From contig CAYGUI010000001.1 of NCBI GenBank assembly GCA_964353115.1, positions 1-64,000 on the forward strand: DNA of 64,000 nt. Reading direction: 5' to 3'. Shown here piece after piece: positions 37,132 to 47,043 of the stretch; position 1 is the stretch's first letter, and each line of letters opens with the position of its first letter. The position numbers and the translations under genes are program-made. Origin of the DNA: CAYGUI01 sp964353115 (GTDB lineage: Bacteria > Pseudomonadota > Gammaproteobacteria > JAGOUU01). The notes beneath the pieces were generated by a model. That model was not told where the DNA came from. It made no database searches and saw only the letters and a program-made list of their open reading frames with translations.

Positions 37132-37842
37132 ATGGCTATTATAAAATTTTCTATTTATCGCTTTGATCCTGAGCATGATGATGCGCCATACATGCAAAAT
37201 TACGATCTAAATATTGGCGATGTTAAAGATATGAAGCTATTAAAAGCTATCGAAATGATCAAAGCTGATCTTGATGAGACTTTATCATTTCGTCGTAGTT
37301 GCCGCGAAGGTGTTTGCGGATCTGATGGTATGAATATTAATGGCAAAAATGGTTTAGCTTGCCAAACTAGTTTATCAGAATTAAAGCAGCCGATAGTTTT
37401 ACGTCCATTACCAGGACTTGAAGTTGAGCGTGATTTAATTGTTGATATGAAGAAGTTTTATAAGCAATATGAAAAAGCAAAGCCATTTTTAATTAACAAT
37501 GATGAGCCGCCAGCAAAAGAATATTTACAAACTCCAGCAGATCGCGAAAAATTAGATGGTTTGTATGAATGTATTTTGTGTGCATGTTGCTCAACTTCTT
37601 GCCCATCTTTTTGGTGGAATCCTGATAAATTTTTAGGACCTGCAGCATTATTACAAGCTTGGAGATTTTTAATTGATAGCCGTGATACCGCAACAATTGA
37701 ACGTCTAGCAGAGCTTGATGATGCTTTTAGTGTTTATCGCTGCCGCTCTGTTATGAGTTGTGTTGATGCATGTCCAAAAGGATTAAATCCAACTAAAGCA
37801 ATTTCTAATATTCGTGCTAAGTTAATAGACGAAGAGTCTTAA
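37132..37842 (+). CDS. sdhB: Succinate dehydrogenase iron-sulfur subunit
   Basis: SdhB carries electrons from FAD to quinone through three clusters. From the ATG at 37132 (GAGG at 37121-37124) the product has 236 residues. Cluster motifs are CREGVCGSDG with a later C for 2Fe-2S (about residues 54-75), CILCACCSTSC for 4Fe-4S and CRSVMSCVDACPKGLNP for 3Fe-4S. An upstream in-frame TTG inside sdhA is not a credible start. Confidence 0.97.
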   Translation: MAIIKFSIYRFDPEHDDAPYMQNYDLNIGDVKDMKLLKAIEMIKADLDETLSFRRSCREGVCGSDGMNINGKNGLACQTSLSELKQPIVLRPLPGLEVERDLIVDMKKFYKQYEKAKPFLINNDEPPAKEYLQTPADREKLDGLYECILCACCSTSCPSFWWNPDKFLGPAALLQAWRFLIDSRDTATIERLAELDDAFSVYRCRSVMSCVDACPKGLNPTKAISNIRAKLIDEES

Positions 37843-37847
37843 TTTTT

Positions 37848-38369
37848 ATGAGTATTATGAAAAAAATTATTAGTATTTTTTTAGTTTTATTTAGCAGTAA
37901 TCTTATTGCTGGACCATCATATTTATTATTCAAAGATTCAGAATATTTTCCTAAAAATGGAATTACGATTGCCTATACAGATTGTGGAAGTTCTGCGCAT
38001 TGTATAATTACTCGTATTAATCGAAGTGAGCTTCCTGTAAGACTAAAATTTGAAGCTAAATATAGTTATGTTAGTGTTATTTTTAATGATGAAAATAATA
38101 TTCCTGCAGCTTCAGTTTGTAATTTATATGCGAAAAATTGGAATACTGGTGTTTTTAATCAAAATTGGCATCATAAATTTTATGCTTATGAATCAACCCA
38201 AAGTACTTTAGCGGCTTGCACTAATGGAGCTTTTACTAATGATTGGTCTGCTTGTTGTGGTGTTTCTTATTTAGATGATAAAAAACCTAATAACTCTTTT
38301 ACTTTTGAGTTTGGACCATATGATTATGATTGGTATTTGTCCCATTCATACGTTTATGGCGAGAATTGA
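37848..38369 (+). CDS. Small exported cysteine-rich protein of unknown function
   Basis: I do not recognise this protein. The 173 residues begin with a clear signal peptide (KKIISIFLVLFSSNLIAG, cleavage likely after IAG near residue 22). The mature part has six cysteines (46, 52, 91, 124, 136, 137) and many aromatic residues, suggesting a disulfide-stabilised periplasmic or secreted fold. It starts 5 bp after sdhB and so probably shares its transcript. A second ATG at 37857 is an alternative start. It is absent from the usual sdh-suc arrangement. Confidence 0.7.
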   Translation: MSIMKKIISIFLVLFSSNLIAGPSYLLFKDSEYFPKNGITIAYTDCGSSAHCIITRINRSELPVRLKFEAKYSYVSVIFNDENNIPAASVCNLYAKNWNTGVFNQNWHHKFYAYESTQSTLAACTNGAFTNDWSACCGVSYLDDKKPNNSFTFEFGPYDYDWYLSHSYVYGEN

Positions 38370-38452
38370 GAAAGTTAATAAAAAAATTAAGTCTATTGAC
38401 TTGATTTTATTGTAATTAACATTTTTTCATAATTATTATACTATTATTTCCT

Positions 38453-38481
38453 TTGACTGCGCTTTTTTGATATGGTATAAA
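38453..38481 (+). promoter_or_regulatory. Strong sigma-70 promoter for the 38520 orphan gene
   Basis: TTGACT (38453-38458) and TATAAA (38476-38481) are separated by exactly 17 bp. A good ribosome binding site AGGA (38508-38511) and the ATG at 38520 follow. The remaining 80 bp of this gap contain only AT-rich sequence. Confidence 0.8.
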
Positions 38482-38519
38482 TTTAGACTGTTAACTTAAT
38501 ATATTTTAGGATAGTAATT

Positions 38520-39107
38520 ATGAATGGTCACCCATCTTCACTTTTACCTGCAGATTCTGTTTATTCATTAAGAATTTGCTCAGTTTTGTCGTCTGATGAT
38601 AATAAATCTGTACCAGAAGCAGCAGCAGCTGCAGCTGCTACAACTCCAGATTCACCAAAAACTAGTTCTATTCTTAGATCTAGATCTTCATCTATAGGAT
38701 CTAAATTTAGTTGTCAAAAAAGTGTTACTTTTGCTGATCCATCTGATTGTGATTCTATAGATGCGCCTCCTAGAGAAAAAATAGACTCGTCAGTATCTCT
38801 GCCGCCATCACACCAATTATCGCCAATGGGAACACCAGTTTCATCGCGATCAATTGCAATGAGACAAAGTGGTAGAAAAAATTTTGTTTTACAAATACCA
38901 GTACCAGAAAGTTGTTTACAAGCAACTCTTACTCTTATGTTTTCCAGCGAATGTATGGGTTCTACTGTGCCTTTAGAGCGTGTTACTTCAAGACCTGTGA
39001 CGCCAAGAGATTTATCTCCCGTTTTTTCGAGTTTTAGAAGGCCAATTTCACCATCACATCCTATTATAGCTAAACCAAAAAAAATAGGGCCTGCACCTAC
39101 GATCTAA
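38520..39107 (+). CDS. Disordered orphan protein with PP1-docking-like motifs
   Basis: No family is recognised. The 195 residues are rich in Ser, Pro and Ala, with a seven-alanine run (34-40), and look mostly disordered. Residues 50-53 are SILR, matching the SILK-type motif of protein phosphatase 1 regulators, and 67-71 are KSVTF, matching the RVxF docking motif; VTFAD closely resembles the VSFAD of glycogen-targeting PP1 subunits. In eukaryotic PP1 partners SILK lies before RVxF, as here. Several SP and TP sites could be kinase targets. The gene has its own strong promoter, and its stop touches the convergent transaldolase-family gene. A secreted host-directed role is inference. Confidence 0.7.
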   Translation: MNGHPSSLLPADSVYSLRICSVLSSDDNKSVPEAAAAAAATTPDSPKTSSILRSRSSSIGSKFSCQKSVTFADPSDCDSIDAPPREKIDSSVSLPPSHQLSPMGTPVSSRSIAMRQSGRKNFVLQIPVPESCLQATLTLMFSSECMGSTVPLERVTSRPVTPRDLSPVFSSFRRPISPSHPIIAKPKKIGPAPTI

Positions 39108-39761
39108 TTAAAGAATAGACTGCCCAGTTTTCTTCCAATCAGCAAGAAACATATCAATTCCCTTATCTGTTAGTGGGTGTTTAAATAATTCATGCACAAT
39201 TTTTGGCGGAATAGTAGCAACATCTGCGCCGATTAATGCAGCACGTTTTACATGTTCAACGTCACGAATAGAGGCTACTAAAATTTCAGTGTCAAAACCA
39301 TAATTAAAATAAACCTCGGCGATTTCTTCAATCAGTTTCATTCCATCTTCGCCTATATCATCTAAGCGACCAACAAAAGGAGATATAAATGTTGCGCCAG
39401 CTTTAGCTGCAAGTAGAGCTTGAGCTGCAGAAAAGCATAAAGTTACATTTACCATAATTCCTTTTTCACGTAATGCACGGCAAGTTTTAAGTCCATCTGG
39501 AGTTAAAGGTACTTTAATTACTATATTGTCAGCAATTTCGGCTAATTTTAAACCCTCTTGAAGCATGGTTTCATAGTCCAGAGCAGTTGTTTCAACACTT
39601 ATTGGACCATCAATAAATTCACAAAGCTCAGCTACAACCTCAGTATATTGACGTCCGCTTTTAGCGATTAGGGAAGGATTGGTCGTTACTCCGTCAACAA
39701 AACCTAATTCGGCTATTTCTCTGATTTGTGCAACTTCTGCTGTGTCGATAAAAAATTTCAT
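39108..39761 (-). CDS. tal: Transaldolase-family protein (type 3B / FSA-like)
   Basis: Small aldolase of the transaldolase/fructose-6-phosphate aldolase family. The 217-residue product begins [10 protein letters not shown], has [13 protein letters not shown], the Schiff-base Lys83 in [12 protein letters not shown], and [19 protein letters not shown]. Length fits the short class that works in the pentose phosphate pathway as transaldolase; a fructose-6-phosphate aldolase activity cannot be excluded. It is divergent from the desaturase gene. Confidence 0.92.
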   Translation of the reverse strand: MKFFIDTAEVAQIREIAELGFVDGVTTNPSLIAKSGRQYTEVVAELCEFIDGPISVETTALDYETMLQEGLKLAEIADNIVIKVPLTPDGLKTCRALREKGIMVNVTLCFSAAQALLAAKAGATFISPFVGRLDDIGEDGMKLIEEIAEVYFNYGFDTEILVASIRDVEHVKRAALIGADVATIPPKIVHELFKHPLTDKGIDMFLADWKKTGQSIL

Positions 39762-39767
39762 AATTTA

Positions 39768-39776
39768 TGCTATAAT
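39768..39776 (+). promoter_or_regulatory. Extended -10 promoter in the tal-desaturase gap
   Basis: TGCTATAAT is an extended -10 element reading toward the desaturase gene. The overlapping TATAGC on the minus strand could serve tal, so the two divergent genes may share a compact promoter of about 55 bp. Confidence 0.5.
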
Positions 39777-39817
39777 TCCGTTGGTTATTTTTTTAAGATC
39801 GGGACATTTTAATATTT

Positions 39818-40894
39818 ATGAGTAATAAATTAAACCATTTTTTTAGCGAATTAAAAAACGTCAAATTGTCTGAAGTTCGTAGCTATATTTCAAAAGAATG
39901 TTATGAACGTAGTTTCTTTAAAATTTACTTTTGGCTATTGATAGATATAGCAGTTTTTTCCTCTGGAATGGCAATGGTTTTTATGTTTAATAATATTTTA
40001 TTAAAATTGCTTGGAGGATTTATTGCTGGCCGTGGAACTATGATGCTTTTTGTTTGGGGGCATGATTCAGCGCACGGAGCTTTGTTTAAATCTAAATCAG
40101 TTGGATTATTTTGGGGACAGCTTACAATGCTACCTTCATTACACAGCTGTAGTTTATGGCAGTTAGGTCATAATAAGGTTCACCATGGATTTACATCCTT
40201 TTCACCGATCGATTGGATTTGGAAACCGTTACAACCAGAAGAATATTTAGCATTAAGTTCTTGGGGTAGGTTTTGTTATCGCATCGAACGTAATTTTTAT
40301 ACTCACGCTTTTCATTATATTAACCAAGTATGGTTAAAAAAAATGATGCTATATAACGGCGCTTTATTAGAAAAAATATATGTATTAGTTTATTTTTTAA
40401 CGATGTCAGCACTGTGTTATTTATACGCAGGGGGTGTAATTGGTGTTTTAACTGGAGTTGTTTTGCCAGTAATGATTTTCATGTATGGTATCTCTTTTAT
40501 AGTTTATGTCCATCATACTCACCCAGATATTCCATTTTTCTTTGATAAATCTTGGAATAAAACTATAGGCATGTTGTATTGCACAACAATAATTAAGGAA
40601 TCGAGATTTATAAGATATTTATCACATAATATTAAAATTCATACTCCACATCATATTGATCCACGTATTCCATTTTATAATTTACATCGTGCATATTTAG
40701 ATTTAAAAGTTAAATATGGAAAATACATTCATGAATATGATTTTACTTGGAGCAAGGCAAAAAGCATATTTAGTAAATGTAATGTATATGATATTAAAAA
40801 TCAAAAGTGGTTATCTTTTAAAGAATTAATGGCTAATAAAGCTGATTATTTAACTGTATTAAAAGAAACTGAAGAAGTAAAAGTGGTAGCTTAA
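39818..40894 (+). CDS. Membrane fatty acid desaturase
   Basis: The 358-residue product has four or more membrane helices and the three histidine boxes of diiron acyl desaturases: HDSAHGA (near residues 81-87), HNKVHHG (near 112-118) and KIHTPHHIDPRIPFYNL (near 274). The last resembles omega-6/DesA-type enzymes that put a double bond into membrane acyl chains. It would adjust membrane fluidity. It sits unexpectedly between the sdh and suc genes, 12 bp before sucA. Exact regiospecificity is unknown. Confidence 0.9.
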   Translation: MSNKLNHFFSELKNVKLSEVRSYISKECYERSFFKIYFWLLIDIAVFSSGMAMVFMFNNILLKLLGGFIAGRGTMMLFVWGHDSAHGALFKSKSVGLFWGQLTMLPSLHSCSLWQLGHNKVHHGFTSFSPIDWIWKPLQPEEYLALSSWGRFCYRIERNFYTHAFHYINQVWLKKMMLYNGALLEKIYVLVYFLTMSALCYLYAGGVIGVLTGVVLPVMIFMYGISFIVYVHHTHPDIPFFFDKSWNKTIGMLYCTTIIKESRFIRYLSHNIKIHTPHHIDPRIPFYNLHRAYLDLKVKYGKYIHEYDFTWSKAKSIFSKCNVYDIKNQKWLSFKELMANKADYLTVLKETEEVKVVA

Positions 40895-40906
40895 AAGGTA
40901 ATTAAT

Positions 40907-43687
40907 ATGTCAATGAAATCAATGCAAGAATTATGGCAATCCTCGGCTTTGGGTGCTGATCCAAGTTATATTGATGATCTTTATGAAAAATATTTAACAG
41001 ACCCACAATCAGTTCCTAATGAGTGGCAAAAATATTTTAATCAATTAAGCTCTGGTGCTGTAAAAGATATCTCTCACGCCGAAGTGCGAGAGCAATTTCG
41101 TAATTATAAGCCAACTATTACGCAGCAAGTTGCTCCATCTGCTCCACCTGCAGCTGTATCCAATTCTAAACAAGAAAGAGTTAATGATCTAATTCATGCT
41201 TATCGTAGCTTTGGACATTTATCTGCGGATATTGATCCTTTAAATTTACGTGAGAAAAAAGGACAGCATGAATTATCTTTGGAATATCATGGATTATCAG
41301 ACAGTGATTTAACACAAAAATTTCATGCCGAAAATTTATTTTCAGGGGAAGTTGAGTTAAAACAAATAGTCGAAAAATTAAATTTTATTTACTGTAATAA
41401 ACTTGGTTTTGAATATCAATATATTCTTTCAGAAGAGGAGCGTAATTGGTTTAAAGATCAAGTTGAATCTAAAAGACAAGATCTAAATGCTGACGAAAAA
41501 AAATGGATTTTAAACGAATTAGTTGCAGCCGATGGCCTTGAAAAATATTTAGGCACTCGCTATGTAGGTCAAAAAAGATTTTCATTAGAAGGTGGTGATG
41601 CTTTAATCGTTGCTTTGAATAAAATTATTCATGATGGCATAAAAAATAACATTGCGGAAACTGCTATTGCGATGGCACATCGAGGTAGATTAAATGTTTT
41701 AGTAAATGTGTTAGGAAAGTCGCCTCAAGAATTATTTAATGAATTTGAAGGACGGTTTTCCAATAATCATTCTGGTTCTGGTGACGTAAAATATCATATG
41801 GGTTTTTCTTCTGACTTGGAAACAAAAGATGGAAATATGCACTTGGTATTAGCCTTTAATCCATCACATTTAGAAATTGTTACTCCAGTTGCAGCAGGAT
41901 CAGTTCGTGCACGCCAAGATAGAATGCAAGATTTTGATCGCAATGAAATTTTAGGCATCAGTATTCATGGTGATTCTGCATTTTCAGGTCAAGGCGTTGT
42001 GATGGAAATTTTAAATATGTCACAAACTAGGGCTTTTGCGATTGGTGGCACTATTAGAATAGTGATAAATAATCAAGTTGGATTTACTACAAATAGAAAA
42101 GATGATGTACGTTCAACAGAATATTGTAGCGATATTGCTAAGATGATAGACGCTCCAGTAATTCATGTTAATGGTAATAGTCCGGAAGATGTGTATTTTG
42201 CTGCTGAATTAGCATTAAAATATCGCCAACAATTTAAAAAAGATGTTGTTATTGATTTAGTTTGTTATCGTCGTCATGGACATAATGAAGCTGACGATCC
42301 TACTATTACGCAGCCAGTGATGTATAAAGTTATCAAAAAAATGCCAACACCTGCGCAATTATTTACTGATAGTCAAAAATTAGGTGATATAAAAGATATT
42401 GAAGAACATTATCGTAGCAAGCTATATGCTGGTGCATGTGTTGTTCCTGGTATTACATATCATCAAAGTAATTCGCTATGGGAAAAATTTACGGCCGATT
42501 GGGATGAAAAAATAAATACAGCTGTTCCTCATGAAAAATTAGCAAAATATGCGGAAATAATTGCTAACATTCCAAGTGATATACAATTAGGCGTGCAAAT
42601 TAAGCGTTTAACTGATCAGCGAAAAAAAATGGCAAAAGGCGAATTACCTATGGACTGGGGATTTGCTGAAAATTTAGCCTATGCAAGTTTGGTAGATGAA
42701 AAGTATAATATTCGCTTAGTTGGAGAAGACTGTGGACGTGGAACTTTTGCCCATCGCCATGCAATTATTCATAGTGCTGATGATAATAGAGAGTATTTAC
42801 CATTAGAAAACATATCAAAAGATCAGGGACGCATAGAAATTTATAATTCTTTATTATCAGAAAATGCAGTTTTAGGTTTTGAATATGGTTACTCCAGTAC
42901 ATTACCAGATACTTTATGCTTATGGGAGGCACAATTTGGTGATTTTGCTAATTGCGCTCAAGTAGTCATAGATCAATTTATTAGCTCTGGTGAGCAAAAA
43001 TGGGGGCGTTTATCAGGTTTAGTTATGCTGTTACCGCATGGCTATGAAGGAATGGGCCCTGAGCATTCATCTGCGCGTTTAGAACGTTATTTGCAGCTTT
43101 GTGCTCAAAATAATATGCAAGTATGCGTACCAACTTTGCCATCGCAAATTTTTCATTTATTGCGCCGTCAAATGTTACGTAATTATCGTAAGCCATTAAT
43201 AGTTATGACGCCAAAAAGTTTATTACGTCATAAATTAGCTGTTTCAAATTTTGATGATTTATCTGACGGTCAGTTTTATCCAGTAATAGATGATATAGAT
43301 ATGAAAGATAATGTTGAAAAGGAAAAAGTAAACAGAATAGTTCTGTGTAGCGGTAAAGTTTATTACGACTTATTACTAATGAAGCAGGAATATACGAAAA
43401 ATAATGTCGCAATTATTAGGGTTGAGCAGTTATATCCATTTCCAACGGAAATTTTGAAAAATATGTTACAAACGTATCCTAATGCAAAAGATGTTATCTG
43501 GTGCCAAGAAGAGCCTAAGAATCAAGGCGCTTGGTATAGCAGTCAGCACCATGTTAGAGAGTGCTTAAGCAATGATGCTAAATTGCGTTATGTAGGTCGT
43601 GCGGCTTCTGCTTCTCCGGCAACAGGGTTGGCAACAGTGCATTTGAGAGAACAAAAAGAGTTAATTAATATGGCTATTATGGTATAA
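40907..43687 (+). CDS. sucA: 2-oxoglutarate dehydrogenase E1
   Basis: Thiamine-diphosphate E1 decarboxylates 2-oxoglutarate and passes the succinyl group to SucB. The 926 residues match E. coli SucA in length. Visible are the N-terminal helix with LWQSSALGADPSYIDDLYEKY, AMAHRGRLNVLVNVLGK (near residue 260), GDSAFSGQGVVMEILNMSQ, and RRHGHNEADDPTITQP. The lpd (E3) gene is not nearby. Confidence 0.98.
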   Translation: MSMKSMQELWQSSALGADPSYIDDLYEKYLTDPQSVPNEWQKYFNQLSSGAVKDISHAEVREQFRNYKPTITQQVAPSAPPAAVSNSKQERVNDLIHAYRSFGHLSADIDPLNLREKKGQHELSLEYHGLSDSDLTQKFHAENLFSGEVELKQIVEKLNFIYCNKLGFEYQYILSEEERNWFKDQVESKRQDLNADEKKWILNELVAADGLEKYLGTRYVGQKRFSLEGGDALIVALNKIIHDGIKNNIAETAIAMAHRGRLNVLVNVLGKSPQELFNEFEGRFSNNHSGSGDVKYHMGFSSDLETKDGNMHLVLAFNPSHLEIVTPVAAGSVRARQDRMQDFDRNEILGISIHGDSAFSGQGVVMEILNMSQTRAFAIGGTIRIVINNQVGFTTNRKDDVRSTEYCSDIAKMIDAPVIHVNGNSPEDVYFAAELALKYRQQFKKDVVIDLVCYRRHGHNEADDPTITQPVMYKVIKKMPTPAQLFTDSQKLGDIKDIEEHYRSKLYAGACVVPGITYHQSNSLWEKFTADWDEKINTAVPHEKLAKYAEIIANIPSDIQLGVQIKRLTDQRKKMAKGELPMDWGFAENLAYASLVDEKYNIRLVGEDCGRGTFAHRHAIIHSADDNREYLPLENISKDQGRIEIYNSLLSENAVLGFEYGYSSTLPDTLCLWEAQFGDFANCAQVVIDQFISSGEQKWGRLSGLVMLLPHGYEGMGPEHSSARLERYLQLCAQNNMQVCVPTLPSQIFHLLRRQMLRNYRKPLIVMTPKSLLRHKLAVSNFDDLSDGQFYPVIDDIDMKDNVEKEKVNRIVLCSGKVYYDLLLMKQEYTKNNVAIIRVEQLYPFPTEILKNMLQTYPNAKDVIWCQEEPKNQGAWYSSQHHVRECLSNDAKLRYVGRAASASPATGLATVHLREQKELINMAIMV

Positions 43688-43733
43688 TTACCGCGCTTTT
43701 GGCCTACAAAATAGAAATAAGGGTTTTTAATTT

Positions 43734-44933
43734 ATGACGACAGAAATTAAGGTTCCAGTTTTACCAGAATCAGTTCAAGATGCAATGGTCGCTACTTGGC
43801 ATAAACAGCCGGGTGATCATGTTTCTCTTGGTGAAAACTTAGTTGACTTAGAGACAGATAAGGTAGTTCTTGAAGTGCCAGCGCCTGCCGATGGTATTTT
43901 GAAAAGTGCTAGTGCTGAACAAGGTGCTACTGTAACTGCTGGACAAGTTTTAGGTATTTTAGAAGAAGGCGCTGCCGCAGAGCCAAAAGAAGAAGCTCCG
44001 AAAGAAGAGCCTAAGCAAGAAAGTAAAGTAGAAAATAAAAAAGAAAGTAAAACGGAAACTCCAGATTTATCTCCTTCAGCGCGTCGTGCTGTACAAGAAG
44101 CAGGACTTACTCAGTCTCAGGTTCCAGCAACAGGATCTGGTAAAGATGGTCGTGTAACTAAGCAAGATGTTGCTGCTGTTTCAAATAATTCAAGTAGTGA
44201 AAAATCTTCTGTATCTACAGAAATTTTAGAAGGGCGTGTTGAAAAACGTGTGCCAATGACGAGATTGCGCGCTAAAATTGCTGAGCGTTTAGTAAAAGCA
44301 CAGCAAGACGCAGCAATTCTTACTACATTTAATGAAGTAAATTTACAAGAAGTTGCTAATTTACGTAAAAAATACCAAGATCAATTCGTTAAAGAGCATG
44401 ATATTAAATTAGGTTTTATGTCATTCTTTGTGAAAGCTGCAGTTGAAGCATTGAAGCGTTCACCAATGGTTAATGCATCTATTGATGGAAATGATGTTGT
44501 TTATCATGGTTATTATGATATTGGTGTTGCTGTTTCAAGTGAAAGAGGTTTAGTTGTTCCAATTATTCGTAACGCAGATCAGCTTTCAATGGCAGAAATT
44601 GAAAAAACTATTAAGGACTTTGGTAAGCGAGCACAAGCTGGTCAAATTTCTCTTGAAGAAATGACTGGTGGTACGTTTACTATTTCTAATGGAGGTGTTT
44701 TTGGCTCTATGCTTTCAACACCAATTCTTAATCCACCACAAAGTGCTATTCTTGGTATGCACAATATTATTGAGCGTCCAATTGCAGAAAATGGTGAAGT
44801 TGTTATTCGTCCGATGATGTATTTAGCATTATCGTATGATCATCGTATTATCGACGGTAAAGAATCTGTAACTTTTTTAAAGACTATTAAAGAATTATTA
44901 GAAGATCCTAGTCGATTATTACTAGATATTTAA
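43734..44933 (+). CDS. sucB: 2-oxoglutarate dehydrogenase E2 (dihydrolipoyl succinyltransferase)
   Basis: SucB forms the core of the complex. Its 399 residues comprise a lipoyl domain with the modified lysine in [13 protein letters not shown] (about residue 43), a charged Glu/Lys linker, an E1/E3-binding domain ([15 protein letters not shown] near 115), and a catalytic domain ending with [15 protein letters not shown], which holds the active His and Asp. Confidence 0.98.
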   Translation: MTTEIKVPVLPESVQDAMVATWHKQPGDHVSLGENLVDLETDKVVLEVPAPADGILKSASAEQGATVTAGQVLGILEEGAAAEPKEEAPKEEPKQESKVENKKESKTETPDLSPSARRAVQEAGLTQSQVPATGSGKDGRVTKQDVAAVSNNSSSEKSSVSTEILEGRVEKRVPMTRLRAKIAERLVKAQQDAAILTTFNEVNLQEVANLRKKYQDQFVKEHDIKLGFMSFFVKAAVEALKRSPMVNASIDGNDVVYHGYYDIGVAVSSERGLVVPIIRNADQLSMAEIEKTIKDFGKRAQAGQISLEEMTGGTFTISNGGVFGSMLSTPILNPPQSAILGMHNIIERPIAENGEVVIRPMMYLALSYDHRIIDGKESVTFLKTIKELLEDPSRLLLDI

Positions 44934-44958
44934 GTATTTTATTTGAGGTTGTTGTTAA

Positions 44959-46125
44959 ATGAATATTCATGAATACCAAGCTAAAAGCTTGTTTAAAAAA
45001 TATGGTTTGCCTGTGCCTAATTTTGCTGTTGTAAATACAGCAGATGAAGCAGTAAAAGCTGCTGAAGAATTAGGGGGAAATACTTGGGTTGTGAAAGCAC
45101 AAGTACATGCTGGTGGTCGTGGTAAAGCTGGTGGCGTTAAAATTGTTTCTGGTGACAAAGAGCAAGTCCGTGAAGCAGCAGCTGCAATGCTTGGTAAAAA
45201 CCTTGTAACTTATCAAACCGATGAAAAAGGTCAGCCAGTTAGTCAGGTTTTGGTAGAAGCTCCATCTAATATTGATAAAGAATTGTATTTAGGTGCTGTT
45301 ATTGATAGATCATTGCAACAAATAGTTGTAATGGCATCAACTGAAGGTGGTGTTGATATTGAAAAAGTGGCTGAAGAGACACCTGAAAAAATATTCAAAT
45401 TACTAATTGAACCTTCATTAGGCGCTATGCCATATCAGGCACGCGAAGCAGGTTTTGCAATGGGTTTAAATTCAGAGCAAATCAAACAATTTACTAAAAT
45501 TTTAATTAATTTAGTAAAAATGTTTGAAGAGTGTGATTTGAGTTTAATAGAAATTAATCCATTAGTTATTACCAAAGAAGGAAACTTAATTTGCTTAGAC
45601 GGTAAAATTAACATTGATGATAATGCTCTATATCGTCAGCCAGAAATTCTGAAAATGCGCGATACAACGCAAGAAGATGAACGTGAAAACCGTGCTAAAG
45701 ATCATGAACTAAATTACATCGCATTAGATGGTGACATTGGTTGTATGGTTAATGGTGCTGGTCTTGCTATGGCAACGATGGATATGATTAAGCTTCATGG
45801 TGGTAATCCTGCCAATTTCTTAGATGTTGGTGGTGGTGCAACTAAAGAGCGTGTTGAAGAAGCATTTAAAATAATTTTATCTGATAAAAGCGTTAAAGCA
45901 ATTTTAGTTAATATTTTTGGTGGAATTGTACGTTGTGATTTAATTGCTGATGGAATTATCGCAGCAGCAAAAGAAGTAAATCTTACTATTCCAGTTGTTG
46001 TGCGTTTAGAAGGTAATAATGCTGAACTTGGCGCAAAATTATTAAATGAAAGTGGATTAAAACTTGAAGCAGCAAACGGCCTTAAAGATGCCGCTGATAA
46101 AGTAGTACAAGCAGCGAGAGGTTAA
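44959..46125 (+). CDS. sucC: Succinyl-CoA synthetase beta subunit
   Basis: SucC binds ADP or GDP through an ATP-grasp domain and, with SucD, makes nucleotide triphosphate from succinyl-CoA. The 388-residue product starts [20 protein letters not shown], has [18 protein letters not shown], and near 320 [20 protein letters not shown] lies upstream of the ATG. sucD begins 1 base after its stop. Confidence 0.98.
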   Translation: MNIHEYQAKSLFKKYGLPVPNFAVVNTADEAVKAAEELGGNTWVVKAQVHAGGRGKAGGVKIVSGDKEQVREAAAAMLGKNLVTYQTDEKGQPVSQVLVEAPSNIDKELYLGAVIDRSLQQIVVMASTEGGVDIEKVAEETPEKIFKLLIEPSLGAMPYQAREAGFAMGLNSEQIKQFTKILINLVKMFEECDLSLIEINPLVITKEGNLICLDGKINIDDNALYRQPEILKMRDTTQEDERENRAKDHELNYIALDGDIGCMVNGAGLAMATMDMIKLHGGNPANFLDVGGGATKERVEEAFKIILSDKSVKAILVNIFGGIVRCDLIADGIIAAAKEVNLTIPVVVRLEGNNAELGAKLLNESGLKLEAANGLKDAADKVVQAARG

Positions 46126-46126
46126 T

Positions 46127-46996
46127 ATGAGTATTATTGTAAATAAAAACACTAAAGTAATTTGTCAGGGTTTTACTGGTAAACAAGGTACTTATCATAG
46201 CGAGCAAGCTATAAATTATGGCACTCAAATGGTTGGTGGTGTAACTCCTGGTAAAGGTGGTCAAGAGCATTTGGGATTACCAGTATTTAATACTGTTTTT
46301 GAAGCAGTAGAAGAAACTGGAGCTGATGCTTCTGTTATTTATGTTCCAGCACCATTTTGTAAGGATTCTATTATTGAAGCATTAGATGCTGGTATTCAAA
46401 CTATCGTTTGTATCACAGAAGGTATTCCAACTATGGATATGCTTGAAGTGAAATACGTGTTAGAGCAAACTGGAGCACAAATGATTGGACCTAACTGTCC
46501 AGGTATTATAACTCCAGGCGAATGTAAAATTGGTATTATGCCAGGTTCAATTCATCTTCCAGGTAGTATTGGTATTGTTTCACGCTCTGGTACTTTAACT
46601 TATGAAGCGGTAAAACAAACTACTGACTTAGGGCTTGGCCAAAGTACTTGTGTTGGTATTGGTGGTGATCCAATTCCAGGCATGAACTTTATTGATGTTC
46701 TTTATGAATTTGAAAATGATCCGCAAACTAAAGCTATTGTTATGGTAGGTGAAATTGGTGGTACTGCTGAAGAAGAAGCTGCTGAATTTATCAAAGATAA
46801 CGTTAATAAGCCGGTTGTTGCGTATATTGCCGGTGTTACTGCTCCTGCTGGTAAACGTATGGGTCATGCTGGTGCAATTATTTCTGGTGGTAAAGGTACT
46901 GCAAAAGAAAAATTTGCTGCATTGGAAGCTGCTGGTGTTATAACTGTGCGCTCTCCTGCAGAAATTGGCGCTGCTTTAAAAGGAGTAGTTAGTTAG
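46127..46996 (+). CDS. sucD: Succinyl-CoA synthetase alpha subunit
   Basis: SucD carries the phosphorylated histidine and binds CoA. Its 289 residues include [39 protein letters not shown], the Rossmann segment [15 protein letters not shown] and the active site in [18 protein letters not shown] (His about 246). A palindromic element lies 8 bp downstream. Confidence 0.98.
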   Translation: MSIIVNKNTKVICQGFTGKQGTYHSEQAINYGTQMVGGVTPGKGGQEHLGLPVFNTVFEAVEETGADASVIYVPAPFCKDSIIEALDAGIQTIVCITEGIPTMDMLEVKYVLEQTGAQMIGPNCPGIITPGECKIGIMPGSIHLPGSIGIVSRSGTLTYEAVKQTTDLGLGQSTCVGIGGDPIPGMNFIDVLYEFENDPQTKAIVMVGEIGGTAEEEAAEFIKDNVNKPVVAYIAGVTAPAGKRMGHAGAIISGGKGTAKEKFAALEAAGVITVRSPAEIGAALKGVVS

Positions 46997-47004
46997 TCTT
47001 TTAT

Positions 47005-47032
47005 CGTCATTCCCGCAAAGGCGGGAATCTAG
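47005..47032. repeat. Solo palindromic element between sucD and def
   Basis: A single 28-bp copy with arms ATTCCCGC and GCGGGAAT around a short AAAG-type centre. Its 3' end (TCTAG) runs directly into AGG, so the element edge contributes to the ribosome binding site of the deformylase gene 11 bp further on. Confidence 0.9.
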
Positions 47033-47043
47033 AGGTTATAAAA

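Noticed and set aside
38387..38402. Hairpin AAGTC-TATT-GACTT after the exported-protein gene as a terminator
   Set aside because: The stem has only 5 bp and no clean T-run follows, so support is too weak.
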